Assembly: GCF_006351965.1 (NCBI RefSeq) | Contig: NZ_CP040932.1 | Span: 868,001-932,000, forward strand | Direction of reading: 5' to 3' | Source: Oceanicola sp. D3 | GTDB taxonomy: Bacteria; Pseudomonadota; Alphaproteobacteria; Rhodobacterales; Rhodobacteraceae | DNA length: 64,000 bases | Shown here: piece after piece, positions 1-7,658 of the stretch | Numbering within the stretch: position 1 is the first letter of the stretch | Layout: every line of letters begins with the position of its first letter | Program-made: the position numbers and the translations under genes | Notes under the pieces: model-generated | Told to the model about the DNA's origin: nothing | What the model saw: the letters and a program-made list of their open reading frames with translations, nothing else | Databases searched by the model: none

Positions 1-198
1 ATTGTTGAGGTCGACGAGTTGGCCAATGAGGGGGCAAGGCTCACCGGGCCGGGGATTGAAACCGAGGCCCGGCTGACCCTGCCCGACCCGGAGGCCCACC
101 GCGCCAACCGGGCGCTGTTTCCGCTGGGGCTGGATTTTATCTTTTGCGCAGGGAGCCGCCTGGCTGGCCTGCCCCGCAGCACCCGAGTGGAGGGCTAG
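1..198 (+). CDS. phnH: PhnH, C-P lyase subunit (C-terminal end only)
   Basis: The first 65 codons visible here read in frame to a TAG at 196-198 and end in a tail of the form AGLPRSTRVEG, typical of the PhnH C-terminus. PhnH is a structural subunit of the PhnGHIJ C-P lyase core complex in the cytoplasm and helps load methylphosphonate onto a nucleotide-derived ribose. The start lies outside the window. phnI follows after 4 bases, as expected for a phnGHIJKL operon. Identification rests on this tail and on the unmistakable phnI and phnJ downstream. Confidence 0.85.
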   Translation: MVEVDELANEGARLTGPGIETEARLTLPDPEAHRANRALFPLGLDFIFCAGSRLAGLPRSTRVEG

Positions 199-202
199 GG
201 CG

Positions 203-1291
203 ATGTATGTTGCGGTGAAGGGCGGCGAGCGGGCGATTGACGCGGCGCATGCGTGGCTGGCCGAGGAGCGGCGTGGCGATGTGGCGGTGCCCGAACTCAG
301 CGTGGCGCAGATCCGTGAGCAGATGGCGCTGGCGGTGAACCGGGTGATGGCCGAGGGCTCGCTTTATGACCCGGACCTTGCTGCGCTGGCGATCAAGCAG
401 GCGCGGGGGGATCTGATCGAGGCGATCTTCCTGATCCGCGCCTATCGCACCACCCTGCCGCGCTTTGGCTCAGCCGAGCCGGTGGAGACGGGCGAGATGG
501 CCTGCGACCGGCGTATCAGCGCCACCTTCAAGGATGCGCCGGGCGGGCAGGTGCTGGGGCCGACCTTTGACTATACCCATCGGCTGATCGACTTTGCGCT
601 GGCCGCCGAGGGCGAGCCGCCGGTGGCGCGGGAGGGGGAGGCCAGCGAGGCCCCGATGCCGCGCGTGACCGAGATGTTGGGCCGTGACGGGCTGATCCAG
701 CAGGAGGCGGTAAGCGATGAGTGCCCCCCCGACCTGACCCGCGCACCGCTGGAGTTTCCGGCCGGGCGCCCGATGCGGCTTCAGGCGCTGACGCGGGGCG
801 ATGAGGGGTTTGTGCTGTCGATGGCCTATTCCACCCAGCGCGGTTACGGGCGTAACCACCCCTTTGTGGGCGAGCTGCGCATTGGTGCGGTGCCGGTGGA
901 AATGGAGATCCCCGAGTTGGGGTTTGCGGTGGAGATCGGCGAGGTGGTGCTGACGGAGTGCGAAACGGTGAACCAGTTCACCGGCAGCAAGACTGAGCCG
1001 CCGCAATTTACCCGCGGCTACGGGCTGGTGTTTGGCCAGACCGAGCGCAAGGCGATTTCGATGGCGCTGGTGGACCGGGCACTGCGCTGGGAAGAGCTGG
1101 GAGAGGATGACCTTGGCGCACCGGCGCAGGACGAGGAATTTGTGATCGCCCACAGCGACAACATTCAAGCCACGGGCTTCTTGGAGCACATCAAGCTGCC
1201 CCATTACGTCGACTTTCAGTCTGAGTTGGAACTTGTCCGTCGGTTGCGGGCCGAGGCGCAGGCGGCGCGCCACAAGGAGGCGGCAGAATGA
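203..1291 (+). CDS. phnI: PhnI, C-P lyase core subunit
   Basis: The 362-residue product has the length of PhnI (354 in E. coli) and begins MYVAVKGGERAIDAAHAWL, the usual PhnI opening. PhnI forms the core C-P lyase complex with PhnG, PhnH and PhnJ and is the nucleosidase that displaces adenine of ATP with a phosphonate to give alpha-D-ribose 1-methylphosphonate 5-triphosphate. The ATG at 203 lies just after the phnH stop, with a purine-rich GGAGGG stretch upstream. Unusually, phnJ does not follow directly: 445 bases that hold two ORFs on the other strand separate them. The phnI stop is part of an ATGA that also opens a forward reading frame. Confidence 0.95.
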   Translation: MYVAVKGGERAIDAAHAWLAEERRGDVAVPELSVAQIREQMALAVNRVMAEGSLYDPDLAALAIKQARGDLIEAIFLIRAYRTTLPRFGSAEPVETGEMACDRRISATFKDAPGGQVLGPTFDYTHRLIDFALAAEGEPPVAREGEASEAPMPRVTEMLGRDGLIQQEAVSDECPPDLTRAPLEFPAGRPMRLQALTRGDEGFVLSMAYSTQRGYGRNHPFVGELRIGAVPVEMEIPELGFAVEIGEVVLTECETVNQFTGSKTEPPQFTRGYGLVFGQTERKAISMALVDRALRWEELGEDDLGAPAQDEEFVIAHSDNIQATGFLEHIKLPHYVDFQSELELVRRLRAEAQAARHKEAAE

Positions 1292-1301
1292 GCCGGGCTC
1301 A

Positions 1302-1520
1302 CCCTTTTTTGCTGAAAAAGCTCATCACGAAGAGCGCAATGGCCAGCCCGATGCCTCCGCCGAGGATGGCAAACTGCATCGACCGAAGCCCCTCCGGATC
1401 GGCCACGGTGCCGCCCTGCGCCTTGAGGAACAGCGGCAGGCCGACGCCCACGGCGAGTGCGGCGAAGAGCGCGATGAGGGCGAAGAGGCGGAGCCGGAGG
1501 CGGGGGTTGTTGGCGGGCAT
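1302..1520 (-). CDS. Small two-helix membrane protein (unknown)
   Basis: This ORF lies antisense inside the gap between phnI and phnJ. From the ATG at 1520 it encodes 72 residues: a basic N-terminus, a first hydrophobic helix (about residues 10-28), a short polar loop and a second hydrophobic helix (about 46-66) ending in FFSKKG. Such a hydrophobicity pattern is unlikely to be a chance shadow. A longer start at 1553 is open, but the ATG at 1520 sits only 4 bases after the stop of the preceding minus-strand ORF, so the two look translationally coupled. I do not recognise a family, and no function can be assigned. Confidence 0.5.
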
Positions 1521-1524
1521 AGGC

Positions 1525-1689
1525 TCAGACCCCGCTGCCGGTGCTGCCGCCATCTGTCAGATGGGAGGTGGTATCGAGGTTGCGGGTGTCACGATAGGTG
1601 CGGTCCTTGCGGGGCTTCAGCAGCACCACGAGGATCAGCACAAGGCCGGTACCGAACAAGGCGAGCAGGGTGATGTGAACAGGCTCCAT
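1525..1689 (-). CDS. Small single-helix membrane protein (unknown)
   Basis: The 54-residue ORF starts MEPVHITLLALFGTGLVLIL, giving one clear N-terminal membrane helix, followed by a basic KPRKDR stretch and a hydrophilic Thr/Asp/Ser-rich tail. By the positive-inside rule the tail would be cytoplasmic. It runs antisense to the phn operon and directly precedes the two-helix ORF ending at 1302. No strong ribosome binding site is visible before the ATG at 1689; an upstream TTG at 1725 is a longer alternative. The pair may be a small membrane module inserted between phnI and phnJ, but the function is unknown. Confidence 0.4.
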   Translation of the reverse strand: MEPVHITLLALFGTGLVLILVVLLKPRKDRTYRDTRNLDTTSHLTDGGSTGSGV

Positions 1690-1736
1690 GACGGGGATAT
1701 AGCCCGCGTGGGGCAGAGCGAGCAAGGGAGGCCCTG

Positions 1737-2567
1737 ATGAACGAGTACAACTTTGCCTATCTCGATGAAGAGACCAAGCGGATGATCCGCCGGGCGATCC
1801 TCAAGGGGGTGGCGGTGCCGGGCTATCAGGTGCCGTTCGCCAGCCGCGAAATGCCCATGCCCTATGGCTGGGGCACCGGTGGGGTGCAGGTGAGCGCGGC
1901 CTGCCTGACGCCCGAGGATTGCTTCAAGGTGATCGACCAGGGCGCGGATGACACGACGAATGCGGTGAGCATCCGCAAGTTCTTTGAGCGCACGGCGGGG
2001 GTGGGCACCACCGAGCGCACCACGGAGGCAACGGTGATCCAGACCCGCCACCGCATTCCGGAAACGCCGCTCACCGAGGGGCAGATCCTCGTCTACCAGG
2101 TGCCAATCCCCGAGCCGCTGCGCTTCCTTGAACCGCGCGAAACCGAAACCCGGCGGATGCATGCGCTGGAGGACTACGGGCTGATGCATGTGAAGCTCTA
2201 CGAGGACATCGCCCGCCACGGCGAGATCGCCACCGCCTATGCCTATCCGGTGAAGGTGGAGGGCCGCTACGTGATGGACCCGTCGCCCATCCCCAAGTTC
2301 GACAACCCGAAGCTGGAGATGGCCGCGATCCAGCTTTTTGGCGCGGGCCGCGAGCAGCGCATCTATGCCATCCCGCCCTATACGCAGGTCGTCAGCCTCG
2401 ACTTTGAAGATCACCCCTTCGAGGCCAGCAAGGCCCCCCATGAATGCGCCCTCTGCGGCGCGCCCGATACCTATCTTGACGAGATCATCACCGATGACGC
2501 CGGCAGCCGCATGTTCGTGTGCTCCGACACCGATTATTGCAGCGCACGTCAGGAGGCCGCAGCATGA
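1737..2567 (+). CDS. phnJ: PhnJ, C-P lyase radical SAM subunit
   Basis: PhnJ cleaves the C-P bond of ribose 1-methylphosphonate 5-phosphate by radical chemistry, releasing methane when the substrate is methylphosphonate. The 276-residue product carries the diagnostic cysteines near the C-terminus with PhnJ spacing: C237-x2-C240-x21-C262-x5-C268, the first three for the 4Fe-4S cluster and the last matching the catalytic thiyl cysteine. An Ala/Gly-rich YGWGTGG stretch lies near residue 43. A good ribosome binding site (AGGGAGG) stands about 7 bases before the ATG, so the gene does not depend on coupling to phnI. The length is normal for the family (281 in E. coli). Confidence 0.97.
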   Translation: MNEYNFAYLDEETKRMIRRAILKGVAVPGYQVPFASREMPMPYGWGTGGVQVSAACLTPEDCFKVIDQGADDTTNAVSIRKFFERTAGVGTTERTTEATVIQTRHRIPETPLTEGQILVYQVPIPEPLRFLEPRETETRRMHALEDYGLMHVKLYEDIARHGEIATAYAYPVKVEGRYVMDPSPIPKFDNPKLEMAAIQLFGAGREQRIYAIPPYTQVVSLDFEDHPFEASKAPHECALCGAPDTYLDEIITDDAGSRMFVCSDTDYCSARQEAAA

Positions 2568-2698
2568 CCTGTTCCATTTTCTTGCTGCACATATTCCCGG
2601 GGGGGGCGCCACTTTGGCGCCACTGGTTCGAGCCCAGTGGCGACGGTGGCTGGCCCCCCATTCCGACGCTCGCCACCAGAAGGACCGCCAGACCATGA
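2564..2698 (+). CDS. Possible 44-codon coupling ORF between phnJ and phnK
   Basis: A 44-residue frame starts at the ATG of the ATGA that ends phnJ, and its TGA overlaps the ATG of phnK. Both junctions therefore have the geometry of translational coupling. It contains a run of eight G and the hairpin at 2618-2642. The peptide is rich in Trp, Pro and Arg and resembles no family I know. It may be a ribosome-delivery leader for phnK or a remnant, rather than a functional protein. Confidence 0.3.
   Translation: MTCSIFLLHIFPGGAPLWRHWFEPSGDGGWPPIPTLATRRTARP
2618..2642 (+). other. Hairpin in the phnJ-phnK gap
   Basis: A perfect 9-bp stem CGCCACTGG / CCAGTGGCG closes a 7-base loop. The sequence GGCGCCAC also occurs as a direct repeat at 2605-2612 and 2616-2623, so alternative pairing is possible. 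No T-run follows, so it is not a classical terminator; it may affect stability or coupling of the phnJ-phnK message. Confidence 0.5.
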
Positions 2699-3465
2699 CC
2701 CCCCTTCTCGCCGTCCGCGACATTCGCAAGACCTATGGTGCGCGCATCGGCTGCACCGATGTCAGCTTTGATCTGTATCCCGGCGAAGTCATGGGGATCG
2801 TTGGAGAATCCGGCTCTGGTAAATCCACGCTGCTCTCCTGCCTCGCCGGGCATCTGACGCCCGATACAGGCTCCGTCACCTTTGACACCCGCGCTGAAGG
2901 CCCGCTTGACACGGTGCGGATGAGCGAGCCTGAGCGGCGCATGCTCTCGCGCACCGATTGGGCCTTTGTGCATCAGAACCCGCGCGACGGGCTGCGCATG
3001 AGCGTGAGCGCGGGCGGCAATGTGGGCGAGCGGCTGATGGCGGTTGGCGCGCGGCATTACGGTGAAATTCGCGAGACGGCGGCTGATTGGCTGGGGCGCG
3101 TGGAGATCACCGAAGACCGGATAGACGACCGCCCGCGTGCCTTCTCTGGCGGCATGCAGCAGCGCCTCCAGATCGCCCGCAACCTCGTCACCGGCCCGCG
3201 CCTCGTGTTCATGGATGAGCCGACGGGCGGGCTGGATGTGAGCGTACAGGCGCGGTTGCTCGACCTGTTGCGCGGGCTCGTGCGTGAAATGGGGCTTTCG
3301 GCGCTGATCGTCACCCATGATCTCGCCGTTGTGCGCCTTTTGGCCCACCGCCTGATGGTGATGAAATCGGGCCGGGTGGTGGAAAGCGGCTTGACGGATC
3401 AGGTGCTGGATGATCCGCAGCACCCCTACACCCAGCTGCTTGTCAGCTCAGTTTTGCAGGTGTGA
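2695..3465 (+). CDS. phnK: PhnK, ABC-type ATPase of the C-P lyase complex
   Basis: The 256-residue ABC ATPase has Walker A GESGSGKS (37-44), signature SGGMQ (151-155) and Walker B LVFMDEP (170-176). In E. coli PhnK docks on PhnJ of the core complex rather than serving a permease, and no permease lies beside this gene. The ATG at 2695 was chosen because homology starts there (TPLLAVRDIRKTYG) and AGAAGGA stands upstream; the frame is open further upstream but that part is not PhnK-like. phnL follows 1 base after the stop. Confidence 0.93.
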   Translation: MTPLLAVRDIRKTYGARIGCTDVSFDLYPGEVMGIVGESGSGKSTLLSCLAGHLTPDTGSVTFDTRAEGPLDTVRMSEPERRMLSRTDWAFVHQNPRDGLRMSVSAGGNVGERLMAVGARHYGEIRETAADWLGRVEITEDRIDDRPRAFSGGMQQRLQIARNLVTGPRLVFMDEPTGGLDVSVQARLLDLLRGLVREMGLSALIVTHDLAVVRLLAHRLMVMKSGRVVESGLTDQVLDDPQHPYTQLLVSSVLQV

Positions 3466-3466
3466 C

Positions 3467-4150
3467 ATGATTGAAATCAGGAACGTTTCCAAGAGCTTCA
3501 CCCTGCACAATCAGGGCGGCGCGAGCATTGAGGTGATGCGGGGGGCCTCGCTTTCGGTCGCGCCGGGCGAATGCGTGGCGCTGACCGGGCAGTCGGGGGC
3601 GGGCAAGTCCACGCTGATGCGGATGATCTGGGGCAATTACCTTGCGGCTTCGGGCTCGATCCGGGTGGGCCGCACCGATGTGGCGCGGGCCGAGCCGCGT
3701 GAGATCCTTGCGCTACGGCGAGAGACGCTTGGATATGTCAGCCAGTTCCTGCGCGTTGTGCCCCGGGTGCCCACCCGCGAGGTGGTGGCCGAGCCGTTGC
3801 TGGCACTGGGGCGTCCGGGCGATGAGGCCCTGAAGAGGGCCGAAGAGCTGCTGACCCGGCTTAACATTCCGCGCACGCTTTGGGGGCTGTCGCCCACCAC
3901 CTTCTCGGGCGGAGAGCAGCAGCGGGTGAATATTGCGCGCGGCTTTGCCCACGGGTTTCCGGCGCTTTTGCTGGATGAGCCGACCGCCTCGCTCGATGCC
4001 ACCAACCGCGAGGTGGTGCTGACCCTGATCGAGGAGGCCAAGGCGCGGGGCGCGGCGATCGTGGGGATCTTCCACGATGAGGAGGCGCGCGACCGGGTTT
4101 GCGACCGGGTGGTTGACGTGACCGGCTTTACCCCGGCGAGGGTGGCATGA
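3467..4150 (+). CDS. phnL: PhnL, ABC-type ATPase of the C-P lyase complex
   Basis: The 227-residue ATPase has Walker A GQSGAGKS (41-48), signature SGGEQ (147-151) and Walker B ALLLDEP (166-172). Length and order after phnK match PhnL, the second non-transport ABC protein of phosphonate catabolism. The ATG at 3467 begins MIEIRNVSKSF, the normal start for the domain. Its stop overlaps the phnN start as ATGA. The sequence is close in type to LolD/MacB-like ATPases, but the operon position decides the call. Confidence 0.93.
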   Translation: MIEIRNVSKSFTLHNQGGASIEVMRGASLSVAPGECVALTGQSGAGKSTLMRMIWGNYLAASGSIRVGRTDVARAEPREILALRRETLGYVSQFLRVVPRVPTREVVAEPLLALGRPGDEALKRAEELLTRLNIPRTLWGLSPTTFSGGEQQRVNIARGFAHGFPALLLDEPTASLDATNREVVLTLIEEAKARGAAIVGIFHDEEARDRVCDRVVDVTGFTPARVA

Positions 4151-4692
4151 GCGGGCGCATCTTTGCCGTTGTCGGCCCATCCGGTGCGGGCAAGGATACG
4201 CTGATGGCGGCGGCCCAAGCTGCTCGCCCGGGCATTCATCTTGTGCGCCGTGTCGTCACCCGGGCGGTGGGGGCGGGCGAGGATCACCGACCCGTCAGTG
4301 AAGACAGTTTTCGCCAGCTTCGCGCCGAGGGGGGCTTTGCGCTGAGCTGGTCGGCCCACGGCCTCTCTTACGGCATCCCGCGCGCGGCAGCAGAGCGCGT
4401 GGCGCAGGGTGATTGCGTGTTGTTCAACGGCTCCCGCGCCATGCTGGAGGCCGCTACCGCTGCTTTTCCGGGCCTGCGCGTGCTCCACATTACGGCCAGT
4501 GAGGCCACGCTGCGCGCCCGGCTCATGGCCCGTGGCCGCGAGACCATCGCCCAGATCGAGGCGCGGCTGGCGCGCGCCGATCTGCCACTTCCCGCCGGGC
4601 TCGATGTGACGACCATCGACAATTCCGGCCCGCTGGAGGAGTCTGTTGCCAAGCTCCTCACCGCGCTCGACTTCAAGGAGACAACCCCGTGA
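4147..4692 (+). CDS. phnN: PhnN, ribose 1,5-bisphosphate phosphokinase
   Basis: PhnN phosphorylates ribose 1,5-bisphosphate to PRPP with ATP, returning the ribose moiety of the C-P lyase pathway to nucleotide metabolism. The 181-residue product has a guanylate-kinase-like fold signature with P-loop GPSGAGKD (10-17) and the family-typical segment RRVVTRAVGAGEDHRPV (about 34-50). It overlaps phnL by ATGA, and phnM begins at its stop. The length is normal (185 in E. coli). Confidence 0.93.
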   Translation: MSGRIFAVVGPSGAGKDTLMAAAQAARPGIHLVRRVVTRAVGAGEDHRPVSEDSFRQLRAEGGFALSWSAHGLSYGIPRAAAERVAQGDCVLFNGSRAMLEAATAAFPGLRVLHITASEATLRARLMARGRETIAQIEARLARADLPLPAGLDVTTIDNSGPLEESVAKLLTALDFKETTP

Positions 4693-5837
4693 TGGATATG
4701 CCCGCCCCTGCAGACACCGTGCTTACAAACGCCCGCCTCGTGCTGGATGGCGAGGTGGTGGAGGGGCATGTGCGGATGCAGGGTGCCGAGATTGTCGATG
4801 TGGCTGCCGGCCCGGTGCGGGGCGAGGATATGGGTGGGGATTTGCTGATCCCCGGCCTGATCGAGTTGCACACCGACAACCTTGAGCGCCACATCCAGCC
4901 CCGCCCCGGTGTGGACTGGCCCCATGACGCTGCCATCCTCGCCCATGACGGCGAATTGGCCAGCGTTGGCATAACCACGGTGTTCGACGCCATGCGCGTG
5001 GGCTCCGTGCCCAGCGAGCACGGCGGCTACGAGCCCTATGCCCGAGGGCTGGCCTCGGAGCTGATGGCGCTGCGCGGTGCGGGGGCGCTGAGGATAAGCC
5101 ATTTTTTGCACCTTCGGGCCGAGGTCTGCTCGGCCACGCTGGCCGAGGAGTTGGAGGCTTTTGGCCCAGAGGATCGGGTGGGCATTGTCAGCCTGATGGA
5201 TCACACGCCGGGGCAGCGGCAGTTTCGCGATATGAGCAAGCTGAAGGCCTATGTGAAGGGCAAGCGCAGCCTAACCGAAGTGCAGTGGGAGGAGCATGTG
5301 GCCAACCTCAGGGCGCTGCGTGCGGCCCATGGCGAGAAGCATGAGGCAGCCACGGTAAAAGCGGCCGGGCGATTTGGGGCGGTGCTGGCCAGCCATGACG
5401 ACACCACCGAGGCTCATGTGGCGACCTCGGCGGGCTATGGCATTCGGCTGGCGGAGTTTCCGACCACGGAAGAGGCGGCGCAGGCCTGCAAGGCCCACGG
5501 CATTGCGGTGATGATGGGCGCACCCAACCTCATCCGGGGCGGCTCGCACTCCGGCAACGTGGCGGCGCAGGCGCTGGCGGAGGCCGACTTGCTTGATATC
5601 GTTTCGTCCGATTACGTGCCCTCGGCTCTGCTGACCTCTGCCTTCCGTCTTGCGCGGCTGTGGGACGATCTGCCTCGCGCCATCGCCTGTGTCACCGCCA
5701 CCCCGGCACGCGCCACCGGGCTGGCCGACAGGGGCAGGATCGCGCCGGGGCTGAAGGCCGATTTGGTGCGGGTGACCATGCTGGGCGACACGCCGGTGAT
5801 CCGCGCGGTCTGGAGCCACGGACGCCGCGTGGCTTGA
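4689..5837 (+). CDS. phnM: PhnM, RPnTP diphosphatase
   Basis: PhnM removes pyrophosphate from alpha-D-ribose 1-methylphosphonate 5-triphosphate before PhnJ acts. The 382-residue amidohydrolase-fold protein shows the metal-site region LIELHTDNLERH (about 58-68), a DHTPGQRQFRD segment and a late SHDDTTEAH metal-binding segment. AAGGAG stands 8 bases before a GTG at 4689; an ATG at 4692 is the next possible start and adds or removes one residue only. It is the last gene of the operon here. The next gene is on the other strand and ends 9 bases downstream. Confidence 0.93.
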   Translation: MMDMPAPADTVLTNARLVLDGEVVEGHVRMQGAEIVDVAAGPVRGEDMGGDLLIPGLIELHTDNLERHIQPRPGVDWPHDAAILAHDGELASVGITTVFDAMRVGSVPSEHGGYEPYARGLASELMALRGAGALRISHFLHLRAEVCSATLAEELEAFGPEDRVGIVSLMDHTPGQRQFRDMSKLKAYVKGKRSLTEVQWEEHVANLRALRAAHGEKHEAATVKAAGRFGAVLASHDDTTEAHVATSAGYGIRLAEFPTTEEAAQACKAHGIAVMMGAPNLIRGGSHSGNVAAQALAEADLLDIVSSDYVPSALLTSAFRLARLWDDLPRAIACVTATPARATGLADRGRIAPGLKADLVRVTMLGDTPVIRAVWSHGRRVA

Positions 5838-5846
5838 GGCAGCCAC

Positions 5847-7061
5847 TCAGAGGGCGGGCAGGGTGGTGCCTTGCCGGGAGAGGCCCGGGGCCAGCGGGTA
5901 GAGCGTGGCCTGAAGTGCGTGGTAGATGTCGGGCTTGCCCTTGAACTGGGTTTCGGTGGGCTGGCCCGCCGCATCGAGGCCGGGATACCAGCCGCCGCGC
6001 TCGTGGTCGATGAAATGCTCTGCCGCGAAGCTCCATAGCTTGCGATACCAGATTTCATCCTCCTCCCGGCGCTCCAGCTTGATGAGCGAGGCGAGCGCGC
6101 CGATCCCTTCTGTCACCGGCCACCAGTAGCGGTCACGCAGCAGGGGGGCGCCGCCAAGGCTGACGGTATAGTGCAGCCCGCCCGCCTCGGCCCAACCATC
6201 GGCCAGCGCCCGCTCTACCAGCTTGCGGGCGGTTTCGGGCGCGCCGCTGTCGGGGCGGCCTGCCAGATCCCAGTGTTGGAGCAGCAGGCGGGCGAATTCG
6301 AGGCTGTGGCCGGGGGTGGTGCCGGCGGGGCGGAACATCGGGTCGCCATCGTGCTCGGCGTCGACCGTCCAGTCGGTGAAGTAATGTTCGGGGATGCGAT
6401 ACCCGTAGGCCGGGGCCTTCAGTCCAAGGAAAAACCACAGGATGCTGCCTGCCTTTTCCAGATAGTCTTCGCGCCCCGTGGCCTCGAAGGCGGCCATCAG
6501 CGCCTCGGCTCCGTGCATGTTGGCGTTCATGCCGCGATAGGCGTCGAGAGGTTGCCAGTCTGGCCCGAAGTCGGGGCCGATCAGGCCGGGGCCATCTTCC
6601 CAGAAGTGCTGCTCAAGCACCTCGGTGGCGGCGTCGATCAGCGCGGGAGCGTCCTCGTGGCCTGCGAGATGGGCCGATGAGGCCGCGAGCAGCACAAAGA
6701 CGTGGCCATAGCCCATGCGGCGGCGATCCACCGGGGTCTGCCCTTCCACGCCCCACGCCCAACCTTCACCGTCACGGTGGCCTTCGGCGAGGTAGCGCAT
6801 GCCGTGCTCCACCATTTCCGCACCACCCACGCCGCAGAGCTCGGCCAGCGCATAGCTGTGGATCATGCGGGTGGTGCAATGCAGCTCTTGCAGCGGGTCG
6901 GGGCGGGGGGTGCCGTTCCATTCCAGCGTATGAAAGCCGCCTTCGGGGCGCAGGGCGGTGCGGAAGAAGGCGAACTGCTTGCGCGCGTCTTCCGCGAGCC
7001 AAGTGCGGTGCTCTGGCGTGTCGAGCCAGAAGCCGGGGGCATTTTCCGGGCCGGGGGTCAT
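5847..7061 (-). CDS. AGE-family sugar epimerase/isomerase
   Basis: The 404-residue protein belongs to the N-acylglucosamine 2-epimerase family of (alpha/alpha)6-barrel enzymes, which interconvert aldoses and ketoses or epimers (AGE, YihS, mannose and sulfoquinovose isomerases). Family landmarks are NANMHGAEAL (the NANMH-type histidine), GHSLEFA (GHxxE-type histidine) and RYWWPVTEGI. The start at 7061 overlaps the stop of the DUF3237 gene as ATGA; the frame extends further upstream without similarity. It is the third gene of a minus-strand set with the SDR and the DUF3237 protein. The substrate cannot be read from sequence; a hexose or deoxyhexose is likely from the neighbours. Confidence 0.85.
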   Translation of the reverse strand: MTPGPENAPGFWLDTPEHRTWLAEDARKQFAFFRTALRPEGGFHTLEWNGTPRPDPLQELHCTTRMIHSYALAELCGVGGAEMVEHGMRYLAEGHRDGEGWAWGVEGQTPVDRRRMGYGHVFVLLAASSAHLAGHEDAPALIDAATEVLEQHFWEDGPGLIGPDFGPDWQPLDAYRGMNANMHGAEALMAAFEATGREDYLEKAGSILWFFLGLKAPAYGYRIPEHYFTDWTVDAEHDGDPMFRPAGTTPGHSLEFARLLLQHWDLAGRPDSGAPETARKLVERALADGWAEAGGLHYTVSLGGAPLLRDRYWWPVTEGIGALASLIKLERREEDEIWYRKLWSFAAEHFIDHERGGWYPGLDAAGQPTETQFKGKPDIYHALQATLYPLAPGLSRQGTTLPAL

Positions 7062-7522
7062 GACAGCTCGTAGAGCGAGATTTCGACGCGGGTGGCGCGG
7101 CGTCCGCCGATGCCGATGAAGAGCTGTTTGTTGACCCATGCGTAGCGCGGATCGCCGGTTTCGAGGCGGCAATGGGTGCGCATGTAATACTCCATCGGGT
7201 CGACATCCTCGCCCGCCGCGACGCGGGCCATAACCTCGGGCGGGCCGTGGCGGAGGCCGAAGTTGATGATCTCGATCACCGCGCCGTCATGGGTGCGCAT
7301 GGCGTAGCGGGTATCGAGCTCGGCCAGTCCGCCTTCGAAGATGGTTTGCCAGTCGGCACCTAGGTTGAGCACCTCGCCGCTGATCCGCTCGCCGGTGACG
7401 GTGCCGCCGATGATGGGGATGATCCGGCGTTGCCCGGCGCGGCCCGGACCCATCTCGATGATGGGGTCAAGCTCGACGGTGAGGTCAAAGGCGTGGGTGA
7501 GGGGCGGGGCGTTGAAATACAT
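7058..7522 (-). CDS. DUF3237 family protein
   Basis: The 154-residue product matches the DUF3237 pattern: an early GRR-I-PI-GGTVTG segment (AGQRRIIPIIGGTVTG), then LGADWQ, TRYAMRTHDG and a C-terminal RVEISLYEL strand. The family is predicted to be a beta-barrel with no established activity and often lies beside sugar or aromatic catabolism genes. The ATG at 7522 was chosen because the conserved part begins there and AGGAGA lies upstream; earlier codons of the frame look like non-coding shadow. It is coupled to the AGE-type isomerase by ATGA. Confidence 0.8.
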   Translation of the reverse strand: MYFNAPPLTHAFDLTVELDPIIEMGPGRAGQRRIIPIIGGTVTGERISGEVLNLGADWQTIFEGGLAELDTRYAMRTHDGAVIEIINFGLRHGPPEVMARVAAGEDVDPMEYYMRTHCRLETGDPRYAWVNKQLFIGIGGRRATRVEISLYELS

Positions 7523-7658
7523 CGGCGGTCTCCTGAGGTGCGAGACTAGCGGCGGAGTTGGGGGAGGGAAAGCGGGCGGGCTCATCCACGGCTTTGCCGT
7601 CTCTTCGCTCGGTGTGGCCGCCGCGAGGACGGCTCGACGGGCGGACGAGCGCGCTGGC

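Noticed and set aside
1288-1737. 149-codon forward ORF between phnI and phnJ as a real protein
   Set aside because: Its composition (runs of Arg, Ser and His) looks like a shadow of the two minus-strand membrane ORFs. I keep it only as a possible coupling frame.
2601-2642. The phnJ-phnK gap as a transposon remnant
   Set aside because: There are no terminal inverted repeats or target duplication; only a local hairpin and a short direct repeat.
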